A stretch of DNA of 64,000 bases from Scolanthus callimorphus (GCA_033964015.1 CM066920.1:9639912-9703911), one strand, 5' to 3'. Counted from the first letter of the stretch, positions 22,857 through 35,409 are shown. A program made the numbers and translations. The notes: generated by a model from the sequence alone, not told the origin.

Positions 22857-23609
22857 GAGGCTGCCTACAATTTTTTCTGCCCTCGACCACCAAACTTTGT
22901 TTGCCTGCCGTTCAAGTACACAAAACTTGTACCGGTCTGAGCTTTCACATGTTTACCCTGGAGGGTTTGAACTTTATTGTAATGTGTATTTTGTTGTGAT
23001 CGGAGTTGCTATAGCAACGTAATAACCATACCCTTGTTTATTATTAGGGGCCAGTAGAAGCGTTGCTCGACCTAAACTTTTAAAATGACACCCCTCGCAC
23101 TAATCCCTGAGTAGCAGACAATACTCCCAGCAAGTTTGGATAGAATTCATTGGGCCGATTTTATGTTATTCGAGAGGACTTTTTAAGGCTCCAAAATGTC
23201 AAAATTATTATGCCGCGAAGGTTTCCTGTAAAAAAAAATGGCTGATATTTGCGTAATTAGAAGATTCTTGCCGCCCGAATTATCTACAAACCCAATGCAA
23301 TATGTCAGCCAAATTTCCCTTCTTTGAATCCTTTCGATTTTGTTTGGCATGTGTTCAAGTATCGACAAGTAAACTGCAAAAGTTGAGAAATTTTAGCCAG
23401 AATTCTAAATCTTGCGTTTTTCTCACCTAACAAAAATCCCATATGTTAATTCTTTGCAACTTCCGTAAATTGTTATTGAATATATACCAAAGATAACACC
23501 AAAGTCTTGAGTTCATTGAAGTATTTTAAGGCACCGAGAAAAAAATCAAAACTTCATTACTCTTTCGGTTTGCTTGTCCCGGTTTTCATTGTACTTTGTT
23601 TTCGCCTGT
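22857..23609. repeat. Inverted-repeat copy A with 322-bp core
   Basis: Left flank 22857-23065, core 23066-23387, right flank 23388 to about 23609. The flanks match copy B (about 28524-29281) as reverse complements, while the core matches B in direct orientation. The core starts CTCGACCTAAAC and ends AAAGTTGAG. Confidence 0.85.
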
Positions 23610-24194
23610 TGTAGCTTTCATGTAGATTTTTCCTGTAGCGAACGACAATCCAGCGTGTTGTAGTTTTTGCGGCCATAGAATGCGCATTTATTTGACTCTC
23701 AAAGCGTAGCAAACAAGGTCGCGCAATGAACAATACCAAAACATAGAATTTCATTTTTCGCACCATAGTGGTATATTTCATTTCAGATGTCTGATAACAT
23801 TCAGTAGAAACATTCTGTTAAACTCAAAATATATATGACCAGATGCAACGTCTTTACAGCTTTGCTTCTTAGAAGCGTGACAGCGTACTGTGTGGAGAAT
23901 TCACTGAGCCGTAGAAGCAGTGGTCGATTCCCATGTTGGAATGTGGCTCGCTTTAGGGAAAACCGACATGAAAGCTATAATATATAGATTTAGGCACTGC
24001 CTAAAAGCGGAGCTCCCAACTATTATAAGGAATTAAAGATGGTAGTAGTTAATTGTAGTATCAAAAAATACATTTATTATATTTAGACTAATATTATTGC
24101 CTTTGTGCCTTTTACAAAACACAAAAAGCATGAGGACAACTCAACTAATAAAAATGTAGACACCTTGTCTACACCTTGGCTTGTTCACATGAGG

Positions 24195-24440
24195 CGAGAT
24201 ATCAACCTCGTCCCCAGCGTCTTGTGGGTAATTTTCAAGATGGCGGTTGGTCGAGTAGAAGACCCTGGGGGAGGCTGAGTCACATGACCACTGTTTGAAA
24301 AAATGGGAACGAGGTTGTCCTTTGTTGTGAAACGGTCGAAACGGTCATGTGACTCAGCCTCCCCAAGGGTCTTCTCCCAAATCATCCACTATTTTGAAAA
24401 ACGATGGAGGAGACCCTGGGACAACTTTGGGGTAGGGACA
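24195..24440. mobile_element. Diverged hairpin MITE
   Basis: GACCCTGGGGGAGGCTGAGT near 24262 is mirrored by ACTCAGCCTCCCCAAGGGTC near 24352. Flanking AACCTCGTCCC and CTTTGGGGTAGGGACAAA suggest longer, decayed arms. Confidence 0.5.
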
Positions 24441-24569
24441 AAACTGGCACCTGTTTCACATGAGAAAAAAAAATGCAAGATATCTTGGTGTTGTGGCTAA
24501 CACATGCGGCATGCACAATCAAAAAGTTGGCCCAACCCCTGACCTGTCAAGCAATAGGACAGGGAAATT

Positions 24570-24870
24570 CTTGTTAGGGCTGTTGTTAGGCCTAACAGAC
24601 CTAACAGCCCAAACAGCATCAAGAAAACATTCCTTACTCCCACCTCTTAAACTACCTTGGGGCACAAATTATGATAAACACCTAACAACCCTAGCCACTT
24701 GCAGACCTAACAGCCCTAACAGTCCTAACAGCCCTTACAGCCCTAACAGAGGGCTGTTAGGTGTTGATCATAATATGTGCCCCGCCTTTTAGGAATGCTT
24801 CCTCTCTGCTGTTTAGGACTGTTAGGTTTGTTAGGGCTGTTAGGTTTGTTGGCTGTTAGGGTTGTCAGGC
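24570..24870. repeat. Clustered CTAACAGCC repeats in both orientations
   Basis: Short units of CCTAACAG occur at about 24590-24615 and 24700-24755 and their complement CTGTTAGG at 24755-24865, creating hairpin potential. Leu-rich or Asn-Ser-Pro frames across it are products of the repeat. Confidence 0.7.
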
Positions 24871-25504
24871 CAGCCAGGGCTGGGACAGTTTTATGCTGTC
24901 CCTACACAAATACCATATCTCTCAGCCCAGAGTTGTCTCGGTCACAAGTGAATTGTTTGATTTCAACACAGAGGGATTGTATAGAGGCAAGTCTGGGGAC
25001 CAAAATATCCCCTAATCTCCATATCGTGCCTCATTTGGTGCCTCAGCTGTATCCCTGCAAAATATCCGAAAAATATCCCCTAAAATATTTGGTAACCTTT
25101 TCAATCCTAAACAAGTTTGCAGTTTCAAATTTTGTAATGACTAAATTTTCAAATTTTACAATAAATTTGATTGGCTTGATTTATTTTATTATATAATAAT
25201 ATCTTTCTTACATATATTTTTATAAAATACGTACTTGATAGGGATAACCGTGTATAAATAAAGTATATTCATTTTTTTTTTTTTTTGCTTGGCACATGTC
25301 CCATGGCTTACAGTCAGAATTAGCATGCTCCCTGCTCTTTTCCATACAAATACTGTAATTTGTTTTTAGAAATTCCATAGGGGTGGCGGTCACTTTTCAA
25401 TGCCCTTCTGGGCAGGGAGGGACTTCACTTTTTTTCTTTTTCCAATACAGCCTACCCCACTCAACGAGGATTACTGGCTGGGGGTCAGCTGGGGGACCCC
25501 AGGG

Positions 25505-25795
25505 GGGTACTCGGATATAAAAATGACAGAGCTCCAAACTTCATACCCAAAAAATACCTGAGCCATAAATTCTATACCCAAAAAAATACCTGCTCCCAAA
25601 ATTTGATACCCCCAAAATACCCAACTTTTGATGCAGAGCTGCTTATGTTTCCAGGAAATAGCTTATGTTTAAGGCAGTATTTGATGATCAAATCTAGCCT
25701 GTCACTGAAGTTTTAACCCCCCAAAAATACCCGCAAATTTTTGTACCCCGCAAAAAAATACCTGGTAGAATGTTCAACCCAAAAAAATACTTACA
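25505..25795. repeat. Degenerate tandem ATACCCAAAAAATACC repeats
   Basis: Loose units around ATACCCAAAAAATACCTG recur about seven times in this interval. No coding signal. Confidence 0.55.
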
Positions 25796-26208
25796 TGATT
25801 TATTCAGGACAATATTTATTCCTCAGTGGAAAAATTGCATTATCTGACAGAATAGTAAGTAGAATAATTTCACAAGATAATTATTGATAGATACACCAGA
25901 GAAATTAATATGAGACATTTTACCAGGATTCCGGGCAATTTTGACAAAGTGGCCAAAAATCCAGTTACTGAAACACTTATGTATGCCATGAACAACAAAA
26001 TGAAAAACGGAAAAATATAATGTCAAAGTTTTCCACCCTGGAGTACTACAATGAAACTCTATGTCGACCCATTCTATAAAAACCCTCAGCTGTATATTGA
26101 AACAGGTTGCCATCTAGATTTCATAATGGAAATAACACAAGTTACTATACTTGCATGCAGACCCTTCAAAAGATATTGGACCAGACACTACTCCTGGCCA
26201 TACGGGTG

Positions 26209-27542
26209 TTAAGCAGAAGGCCGCAAAGTCCAAAGTGCTCCAAATACATAACTCCATATTATGGGTGGAGCAATTTTGTAGAAGGGTCTGAAATTCATGA
26301 AGTTTCAGGTTTACAAGATGTTCAGAAAAGGGAAAAAAGGTACTTGAATTTCACCTAATTGCACTTAAAATACTGAAGAAAATGGGGTTGGGGGGGGGGG
26401 GGGGGGGGGGTGGGAGAGAAAATAGAAATGAGACAGAAAAACTTAATAATTTCTGTTTGAGGGGGCATGCTCCCCCTGAGAAAAGTTTGAAAAACTTGGA
26501 TCAAGATACTTCTATTGAGTTTTAGAAAGAGGTGAAAACAATGAAACTACGGCAGAAACATATAACAGAGGCTCTCTTTATTCTGATCCAACAGAAATGG
26601 GAAAACGTTCTGTGCACTCTGCTCACTTTCCTTTGAGGAAGGAAAATATTATTGATGCATAACATTTAACTTATATTTGGCTGGGGACAAACCGGTTATG
26701 CACTAGTCAATTGAAACCCCCACCCCTAGGGACCCGGGGAAGGGTTGGTGATTTGATTTTACCCCTGAACAAAAGCCGTTTAAGTCCCCACTCCATCGGG
26801 AGGAAATTCCTGTGAAATGCCCTTGGGGCCTCCGAACTCACCTTTTACTTGCAAGCATCAAAGAAAGAACACACCTTTCTATGATCGTCAAAGGGGAGTG
26901 GGCCTCAGCTAGTGTGGTGTTCTATATGAAACAAGGGATGCAAGTACAGAAAAATGCATTAAAATCAAATGCTTCCAATTAATTGCATCGTAGCTAACAT
27001 GTAGATTTGCATGGCCAAAATCAAAGTGAAAGATTGACCGAAATAATTGATTTGAAAGCAAATAAACATTCCCCGGGTGTGGGGACAGGTTCCAGAATCA
27101 AAACCAGTCAAATCCACCACCCCTCGGAACAGACTCTTGTTTTAAAATGCTTTAAACCCCCACGATAACCCCACCCTTTCCCGGGTCCCTAGGGGTGGGG
27201 GTTTCAATTGACTAGTGCATTACTCACGAAGAATCCAAAACAAATTGAAACACAGGTCGAAAGTTTTCAAGAAATATTAATAGATAGCTATCAATAGATA
27301 GAATAAAGTAATCAATTCTATAATTCAATGAATCGCCAAAACACAGTTGAAAGTCTATGATCATCTTTTCTAAATCGTACGGCCGAGGAATCAAATTCCC
27401 AGAAGAGATCGTCTAGTCAGAGAAAATATTTCTCATAAAACAAAAAACATTCTTACCCAAGAGCTTGCAGTTTAATCCACTTCATACTGAATGTTTGTCC
27501 AACTCCAGCGAACAGTGAGTTTCCAATCAACACCGCAGCCAT
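26209..27542 (-). CDS. Candidate two-exon small membrane protein (54 residues, uncertain)
   Basis: The ATG at 27542-27540 in good context (ATAATGG) opens 27542-27457, reading MAAVLIGNSLFAGVGQTF and ending at donor CTTGG|GTAAGA. An acceptor ATTTCAG|ACCC starts 26287-26209 in the matching phase and runs through APPIIWSYVFGALW to TAA. The result is a 54-residue, mostly hydrophobic peptide with one or two membrane-type stretches. Sequence upstream (CGCGC and GGGCGCCATT near 27618-27640) could be promoter-like. A TIR element (26699-27219) sits in the intron. No family was recognised, and phase agreement alone can arise by chance. Confidence 0.3.
26699..27219. mobile_element. PIF/Harbinger-like MITE with TTA target-site duplication
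   Basis: TIRs begin TGCACTAGTCAATTGAAACC and extend through CCCACCCCTAGGGACCCGGG, mirrored on the right to GACTAGTGCA. The element is flanked by TTA at 26696-26698 and 27220-27222, the target preference of PIF/Harbinger elements. At 521 bp it is too short for a transposase. Confidence 0.75.
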
Positions 27543-28262
27543 TATATCCGTGACTTTCAAAGCTATTCCATGTCTTTAGGGAGCTAAGAACCCACAAAAC
27601 ACGGCAAAACACGAAAACTCCCGCGCTTGATTTTGGGCGCCATTGTTGTTGTACTGTAACTCGTGACAAACGTTTTCAGTTCCTGTGAATTCAGCTATAG
27701 TCCTGACACTTTCGCATTCAGTGGAGAAGTAGAACATATGTCTAATTAAATAGAATTGCAGCCTGTAATTTTTCCTCGTGAAAACGACTCCTCTCGAAAA
27801 CAAACAGAGCAGACTATCGTGTGATGTAGGAACACAACTACACAACTTTACTTTCACTAATCTTGCCGCTTCGGGTCACGTCAAAAACATGAACAAAGAC
27901 GTTTGTCAATAGAAACTTTGAAACTTGTTTCCGGTTTATTTCCGCTTCCTCTTCGCGTATTTTTATCATTTGGAGGTGCTTTTTGTCGGCCTTGATTGAA
28001 ACTCCGACTGGAAGGAAGAATTTCAGGAGCAAGCCGGCAAAGAAAATACTCCAACTTGATTATTATTCCCCATTCTACCAAATCTTTGGATTCCATGGCT
28101 TCTTCTTTTCTTCTTCGGGCATTTCTCCTTTGAATAATTATTGTAGGTCGTTTTTTCAGCCGCTAGCAGCCCTTTTTGTGCCTGCGATTTTAGCTTTCAC
28201 GTGAACATCAACACCCCCCCCCCCCTGACAACTCGCCCCTCCCCCGTTAGTTGAGTATGCTT

Positions 28263-28352
28263 GACGCTATTGTGACGTCAGGCTTCAGGAACACGTACAA
28301 CATCCGGGACGCTATTGTGACGTCAGGCTTCAGGAACACGTACAACATCCGG
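28263..28352. repeat. Two tandem 45-bp units
   Basis: GACGCTATTGTGACGTCAGG with its following 25 bases is repeated exactly, once from 28263 and once from 28308. Each unit contains the CRE-like TGACGTCA. Confidence 0.85.
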
Positions 28353-28523
28353 GGCTTCCTGAGACGTCCAAAAATCGGATCGACCCCTAGCAATTTCCCC
28401 AGGTTACTCAATAAACTCACACAGGGTACCCAATACTATATTTGCAGTTTTTGACGCTGTTTTCTTAGGTATGGTGCTCCGCTTTGCGGCGGCCTTCGGC
28501 CGCCGCAAGGAGCTCCGCTATAA

Positions 28524-29281
28524 CAGGCAAAAACAAAGTACAATGACAAAAACCGGGTCAAGCAAACCGAAAGAGTAATGAAGTTTGGATTTTTTTCTCG
28601 GTGCCTTAAAATACTTCAATGAACTCAAGACTTTGGTGTTATCTTGGTATATATTCAATAATAATTTACGGAAGTTGCAAAATAATTAACATATGGGATT
28701 TTTGTCAGGTGAGAAAAACGCAAGATTTAGAATTCTGGCTAAAATTTCTCGACCTAAACTTTTAAAATGACATCCCTCGCACTAATCCCTGAGTAGCAGA
28801 CAGTACTCCCAGCAAGTTTGGATAGAATTCATTGGGCCGATTTTATGTTATTCGAGAGGACTTTTTAAGGCTCCAAAATGTCAAAATTATTATGCCGCGA
28901 AGGTTTCCTGTAAAAAAAAATGGCTGATATTTGCGTAATTAGAAGATCCTTGCCGCCCGAATTATCTACAAACCCAATGCAATATGTCAGCCAAATTTCC
29001 CTTCTTTGAATCCTTTCGATTTTGTTTGGCATGTGTTCAAGTATCGACAAGTAAACTGCAAAAGTTGAGCAACGCTTCTACTGGCCCCTAATAATAACAA
29101 GGGTGTGGTTATTACATTGCTATATCAACTCCGATCACAACAAAATACACATTACAATAAAGTTCAAACCCTCCAGGGTAAACATGTGAAAGCTCAGACC
29201 GGTACAAGTTTGTGTACTTGAACGGCAGGCAAACAAAGTTTGGTGGTCGAGGGCAGAAAAAAAATGTAGGCAGCCTCCTTA
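28524..29281. repeat. Inverted-repeat copy B with 322-bp core
   Basis: Flanks about 28524-28747 and 29070-29281 are inverted relative to copy A; the core 28748-29069 is direct and equal in length to A's. The left boundary adjoins a CG-rich hairpin (GCGGCGGCC/GGCCGCCGC, 28484-28506). Confidence 0.85.
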
Positions 29282-30715
29282 ATAATAAAGATTTTTTTCA
29301 TTCGTCTCTTATTCTTGCTATGTTGCTTATTCTTGCTATACTGTATTTTGAAACTATCATGTTTGGCGATAAATAAAAAAACATTTTAAATTCCTGAAAC
29401 GTAAAACACATCAAATTTATCAGTGAGTCAGCTGTGCTTTGGATGTTAAAACCTGTAAACGTGTACCTGTACGACGTTCGTGTTCTGTTTGGATATTGCT
29501 TAACCTACTTCTTTTTAATATATATTTATCTATCTATATTTTCCGCAAATGAAATTAAACTCAGTCCGAGTATCGTCAGCGAAAGATATATAAACGCGAT
29601 TAAAACAGCTTAAAACACAAACTTAACGAGCACACAGATCGGTAGGTTTTGCGAGGGGTGCGTTTTAGTTTAGTGTTTTTTTCATCTAGAATAAGCGCTG
29701 ACAATGAACATCAGAAGGGCTGAGTAATGTCGCCATAAAACCTTATAAAACAAGGGTCATTACGGTTTTCTATCCTTGTTATTGCGTGGGTTTGTCTGGG
29801 TTCGAACACGACAATATCTTTCACGTGTTGACAAGTTTCTCGAGATAGAGCAAACAGATGGCAAAATTGGCGCAGATTTTCAATACAAGTCATTGACAAT
29901 ATGTAACCTATACTAGCAAACATATATAAACAAGTACTTTGATAACGCATTTGTAAACAAATGCAAACATAGGTTGTGAATTTTGGAAAGGGAGGGGTTT
30001 TCGTTTGGCACCATTTGGAAGATCGCTTCTTCAAAGCTTAAAAGCTAAATACAATCTAATTTCATGAAAGATATCATGCCCGAAGATTGCTTTGTCATCA
30101 CCACCAATAATCTCTCAAAAGAGTTCACGTTTTCTGGTCAAATCTTACTAATAATTTTATTTTGGGTCACGTTTTCCTGAGATTTGAGCGCGAGCCACCT
30201 TCATCTGGAAGTTCAAATAGAACAGATTTTCATATTGCTTGAATCATCATCAGTTACACTGGTAAATTACGGCAACTCTTCCTGTAAGCCCATGTTTAAA
30301 CTCTTCCCTTCCTTTCTTGTGGTGAATTTTCTACTACAATTGCCTCACTTCCATTAAACCGGACCTAAAATAAATAGGAAGTAGCAATGAGCCTCAGTAT
30401 AGAGTTCGAGTTTCGAGATTATAGAGCCGAACCGGTTTCCTGATACACCAGGTATTTATAATTCAACTGATACAGTGCAGGCGCGAATCCAGAAAATGGA
30501 TTTTTTTTTCGAAGCTATTTACGAGACCGCGTTTTATATCGCCTAAAAAATGATTAGTTATGAAAGTTGTTTCCGCGGGTCCTGACATCTATCGTCTGCC
30601 TTAATAACCTACGCTTGTTAAGCTTACTGTTCCTTTTTTGGCTACTTTATATTTCAGAAACCATTTATTTATAAAAGTCCTATGTTTTCAATGCAATCTC
30701 ACATACATTGTTCAG

Positions 30716-30839
30716 TAATGTGCGAAATGTGTATCTGACCGCCCTCGGGGACATGGCTAAGCATGTAAAGGACTCTGTTGCCTCCCTCAGTTGTATCAAT
30801 GAGGTTTTATTGTACCTCTTTCGTTGTATAGATCTTAGC
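30716..30839 (+). pseudogene. Possible isolated exon (HEAT-like helical peptide)
   Basis: After acceptor CATTGTTCAG, an open frame reads NVRNVYLTALGDMAKHVKDS and INEVLLYLFRCIDLS up to a possible donor AGC|GTAAAT; the frame itself stays open to TGA at 30890. The helical pattern resembles HEAT-type repeats. No neighbouring exons were found, so function is unassigned. Confidence 0.2.
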
Positions 30840-31045
30840 GTAAATGTCGCAAATGAATATAAAAAGTTGAAGTATGCAATTGATGGATGATGTTTTAGAT
30901 TCATCATTGAAATTTGAAATTGTTTGAAAAAAATCTGAAGTGAAAAAAATTGAAAACCTTACGGTTTTTTCTTGTAAACTGTTGAAAACCGTTCCAGATC
31001 ATCGCCTGCACAGTGCCCGAGAAAGTACGTTAGGGTGGGGTGAAT

Positions 31046-31202
31046 CAGGGAATTTCTGCAGAAACCCATCCATGGGAAAAGCTGAATTTCCCATGGTAGA
31101 AGAATGGGAAGTGTTAGGATTTCCCATGGCTATCCATTTGAATTCCGAACACTTCCCATGCGTGTGTCTTGGGAAATTCAGCTTTTCTGCTAAAATTCCC
31201 TG
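31046..31202. mobile_element. Hairpin MITE, CCATGGGAAAAGCTGAATT family, copy 1
   Basis: The outer arms CAGGGAATTT/AAATTCCCTG enclose CCATGGGAAAAGCTGAATTT and its mirrored end GGGAAATTCAGCTTTTC. Further copies lie at 55514-55672 and 57073-57239. Confidence 0.7.
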
Positions 31203-31555
31203 TGAATGCAGTTCAACATGCTCATTGAACTTTTCTTTTGCTTTTCTAAGCGCCAAATTTTCAAGGATGCTCAGCAATTTTCAAATCAGGTGATGGCAAT
31301 GGCTTGTAAAGATATTTTACACGTCGGGAACCTTGATTTTTACGTCGATTTTTAACAAAATTTGAACCGTTCAACATCATCGAACATGATTCACTAGATT
31401 AGAAGTCTTTTCAACCTTTTTTTGGTGCATTGTCAAAATTTATAGTTCGTCCAACTCTTTCAATTGAACACGTAACAGTAAACATTTCTGGGGCTTTAAA
31501 GGACTATCATAAAAAGTTATTTTTCACGTAGGGTGCTTTGGCCTTGTGCCCCCTC

Positions 31556-31843
31556 CTCACAACAAACTGAGCTATTAGAGGTGTGGTTGCCTACGCACCA
31601 CTTAGCTAAAACGTGAACTAGCAGAAAACGCTTTTTGAGACGGGTGATTTGATGAGTGGCGCCTTGCTTACTTGCACAGACCTCCTAACATAACCTGCTT
31701 CACAACAAACTGAGCTATTAGAGGTGTGGTTTGACTATGCACCACTTAGCTAAAACGTGAACTAGCAGAAAACGCTTTTTGAGACGGGTGATTTGATGAG
31801 TGGCGCCTTGCTTACTTGCACAGGCCTTCTAACATAACCTGCT
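31556..31843. repeat. Two tandem units of about 147 bp
   Basis: The block beginning CACAACAAACTGAGCTATTA and ending with CTAACATAACCTGCTTC occurs twice head-to-tail with few changes. No coding potential. Confidence 0.8.
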
Positions 31844-32589
31844 TCCTGTCATTTGCAAGAGTTGTTGTAACATAAACAGTCAGACTTTTCTTGAGATCTT
31901 TCATTGGCAATAAACTTTATTGCTTGTTTCAGCGGAATCATCAGGGCGTGGACGCCATGCTGTTTTTTTATGACGTCGGTGAAAAATCTTTTGACGTCGG
32001 TGAAATAGAAGAATCTCATCCGCCTCTTCTCGAGTGAGGTGTTCCTGCAAAATGACGTCTCAAACTTAATGTTCTGCCTAAAAAAACGGCTAATTTGGTG
32101 CATGCAGAAACATAAAACTTACTTATGTCACTTATATGTTTCTGGTACATGCTATACTACTGGTGAAATGACTTGTTTTTCACCGTTCCCGGTTTTAGTA
32201 GGTGCATGTTTGCACTTTTTATCAGAGGTGTGCAAGCCTGGCCGTTTTTATGAGTTTCTTATCACTGGTTCTTTTGATATGTGGATCTGGAAAGTCGCTT
32301 CTGAAATTTTAGACCGCACCGTAAAAAGGTCGGTCGTTTTCAATTTCTGACGCCCCGAAATTCGTAGGCTCGGTGAAATTCGTAGACGGCCAAGAAAAAG
32401 GCGTCTCTAAACACTACGCGCACGACCACAAGGTCAAATTACTAGACCGCCTTCTCAACAATTTTCACGTGTCTTATCAAAGAGCTTTTCATTCGACAGC
32501 GTAAGCCTTTACAAACGGACTCCTTGCGCACGAGGTATTCGTTTCAAATCTCTGTGTTGTGCTAATTAAAGGGGCTATATCACGGTAAA

Positions 32590-32773
32590 CTGCTTGCAGC
32601 CCTTTCTTCGGCGAATGTCTGTAAATCCGCGGCGCGCTTCGATTTGTTTACAAGGTTGAGTTTCTCAGGAGAGGGAGAGACGCGCCACGGGGGAAATCGA
32701 AGCGCGCCGCGGGTAAAAAAAAAGCATGTTCCTCGATTTACGGACGCTTGCCGAAGAAGGGGCTGCAAGCAGT
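32590..32773. mobile_element. Hairpin MITE
   Basis: CTGCTTGCAGCC and CGCGGCGCGCTTCGATT on the left are mirrored by AATCGAAGCGCGCCGCGG and GGGGCTGCAAGCAG on the right. Confidence 0.65.
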
Positions 32774-33896
32774 CTAATGTCACGGCTGTTTGAACTAAAT
32801 TCTATAAAACTAGGCCGGCGGTCCGCATAAACAACACAGAATCCAGAATCAACTTAGTCTAAGAAAGGGAAATGAACAGAAATTCGCATTATATAAGAAT
32901 TCTTATGTAGGATTCCATAGCTTTCGCTATCAATTTCCATGTTTGAAAACAGTTCAGCCTAGTAAGAAATCAAAAAGAGCAATTCGCAATCTAATTCCAC
33001 CCGCTCGATAGTACACGAAAATACTCCAAATCTGTACTTATCTAGTAGCTGAAAGGTTGTTTAACAAATCTAGACGATTATGAACCCTAAATCGTGATAC
33101 TGCCCCTTTAACTCTTTAAAGCAGGGCTCTTGGTGAAAATGTTAAATAATGTAAACGACTGATGGTCTTTGCGTTTTAGGAGCTCTACTTTTAGGCAGGG
33201 CCTTATTTATCTAGTTAGATGAAATCCTTTGGTAAGTCGGGCAACGAATGGAAATAAAAATCTGGAATAACATAATTTGCATATTTTTAGAAACGTCTTT
33301 GTTACTGTTTTCAACAAATTATTAGTGAAAAAATTGTTTTCTTACAACACCAAACCTCGAAAATCACTGAATCCGGAATTCGTCAAAATCAATACATTTT
33401 ATATTCACACGCAGCAACATGAAATGTTGCCAGGTGGCGGAGAGCAGTGAAATCGAAGTGAAAGGTTGACTTCAATTAAGTCAAATCACACTAGTGATCT
33501 ATTGTCAATGCTGCGTTCCGATTGGTTGAGGTACTAGTAGGCTATAAGCTATAGCCTACTAGTAGCGAAAAGTGTCGAATTCGAAAGCCATAAAATGGCA
33601 AATGACCAGACCACAAAACGTTTTTGGCTATACAGTTTGACCTACTAGTGATTTGACTAAAACAATTATTCCTCTTCGGCCTCATGAGCTATTGACTCAG
33701 AGCCCATTCGGGCTCGAGGAATAAATGCTCAATGTTCAAAGAAACAATTTTTTAAATAATTAATTATGCAAAGATGGGTAACTATACAAGTTGTTTTGGC
33801 TACATGTCACTGTCCCAGGGGGGGGGGGGGGGGGACTCCCATATGTAAGCTATATAGGTATGTGCCGCCCCAAGGGGTATGTTTTTAGGTTCTGGC

Positions 33897-34751
33897 GGTC
33901 GTTTCTCGAAATCGCCCGATATTTTCGGGCCCGATAAACTTTTCGGGTGGTTTTTCGGGCGAGATTTAGGAGTCCCGAAACGTGTTTCTCTCCCAAAACC
34001 CCCCGATAATTATCGGAAACCCGAAATCAAAATTATAATTTCCAAACTTTGCGAATACTTTGCGTAAATAGACAATGAAAACATAGGAAACTTATCGATT
34101 CGTCGCTGTCAGGGGACAATCGCCATGTTGGTATTTCCATCGATAAATGCCAAGAAATTAGAAAAAAATGTGCGAAAAAGCAAGCATTTTGCACCGAATT
34201 CTTGTAGATGCATTGGTACTTTGTTTACAACATGTCAAAAAAAGTTTGACAGCTCCTCGTCAAATTTGACAGGCGAGCTGTCAAGAGAATGAATTTGATT
34301 GGTCAAGAAGAGAAATGCTTGCACCTGATTGGTGTATTTTATCGGGATGGCGGTAAAAGCAACTCGGGAGAGTTACCGGGAAACCATTTCGCGACAAAGA
34401 AAGAAACTTTGGAAACAAAGCAAGACACCTTCATAAATGGCTGTTTTACGAGAAGAAACGTGCACTTTCGGGGAAATTCAACTTCGCAGGTACAAGAGGG
34501 ATAAATAAAGTCGCAAAGGAGTGAAAAATCGTAGTTCATTTTATTATTTTTCTTCCCTATTCTGAGGATTTTCGGAAACCCGAAAAAGTTTAGGGGAGAA
34601 GGGTTTCTCCCTTTATCAAGGGGCGAAAAATGACGCAATTTCATCGGGCGCGAACAACTCGGGAGTTTCGAGAAACGCAAAATTCGCCATCGCACGCTTT
34701 TCGGGTAGTTTATCGTGCTCGAAAAGTTTTCGGGCGTTTCGAGAAACGACC
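33897..34751. mobile_element. TIR element of 855 bp inserted in another repeat
   Basis: The ends GGTCGTTTCTCGAAA and TTTCGAGAAACGACC are exact inverted copies, followed inward by CGCCCGA/TCGGGCG-type sequence. The flanks (GTGCCGCCCCAAGGGGTATG on the left, CCTAAAAGGGTATCC on the right) belong to a separate repeat also seen at about 42225-42265. No transposase frame was found inside. Confidence 0.65.
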
Positions 34752-35157
34752 CCCTGGGCCCTAAAAGGGTATCCTTTTCGCACCTTTTGGCATTGAACTT
34801 CCACTAAAAGTCGATCCTTAGAAAGGGTGCCTTAATTCCTCTTCCTCCGCGCCAACATAAAGTTCAACGCTGTGTAAAATTACTCCTACCCTTGAAAAGG
34901 GTCTGATGGTGGTGTTTTTGTACCCTTAAATAGGGTAAGGGTTTGAAACCCCTTGCGGCACCTATCCATATAAAATGAACGGTTCTTATGAAAAACAGAT
35001 GTCCAGATGCTACAGTACTGTAGCGACTGATAAGAACTCCGTTGGTAATTAAAGTTATATGTGTATGTATGTATCCTATATTGGTAGGCGTGCCCCCCCA
35101 CCCCCACCCCCACCCCTCCCGCGATCACCGTCTAACCAAATTAAAAAAAACATAGTC

Positions 35158-35335
35158 TAAGGGTTAGTTTTCACTACGACATAAGCGACGTAAGCATAAG
35201 CATAAGAAGAACGGGAGCCTTTGATCCTTATGCTTACACTTATGTCGTAGTGAAAACCGCACTAAAGTAAATAGTTAATTTGATCCTTATGTTTATGCTT
35301 ACGCTTATGTTGCTAGTGAAAATAAACCCTAGCGT
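35158..35335. mobile_element. Hairpin MITE
   Basis: AGGGTTAGTTTTCACTACGA and CTTATGTCGTAGTGAAAACC form close arms. A third, diverged arm (CTTATGTTGCTAGTGAAAAT) is followed by AAACCCTAG at the right end. Confidence 0.6.
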
Positions 35336-35409
35336 ACCTTTATGCGTCAGCAGAAAATCCATACTCCCTCAATTGGTGTGTTTATTGAACATCACATCTC
35401 AATTTTCTA

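Noticed and set aside
24777..25196. 139-codon frame with a Leu/Gly-rich start
   Set aside because: The start is a translation of the CTGTTAGGG repeat and the rest has no protein features.
23183..29050. 61-codon minus frame in both copies of the 322-bp core as a small gene
   Set aside because: The same frame appears in both because the copies are nearly identical; no start context, partner exon or family supports it.
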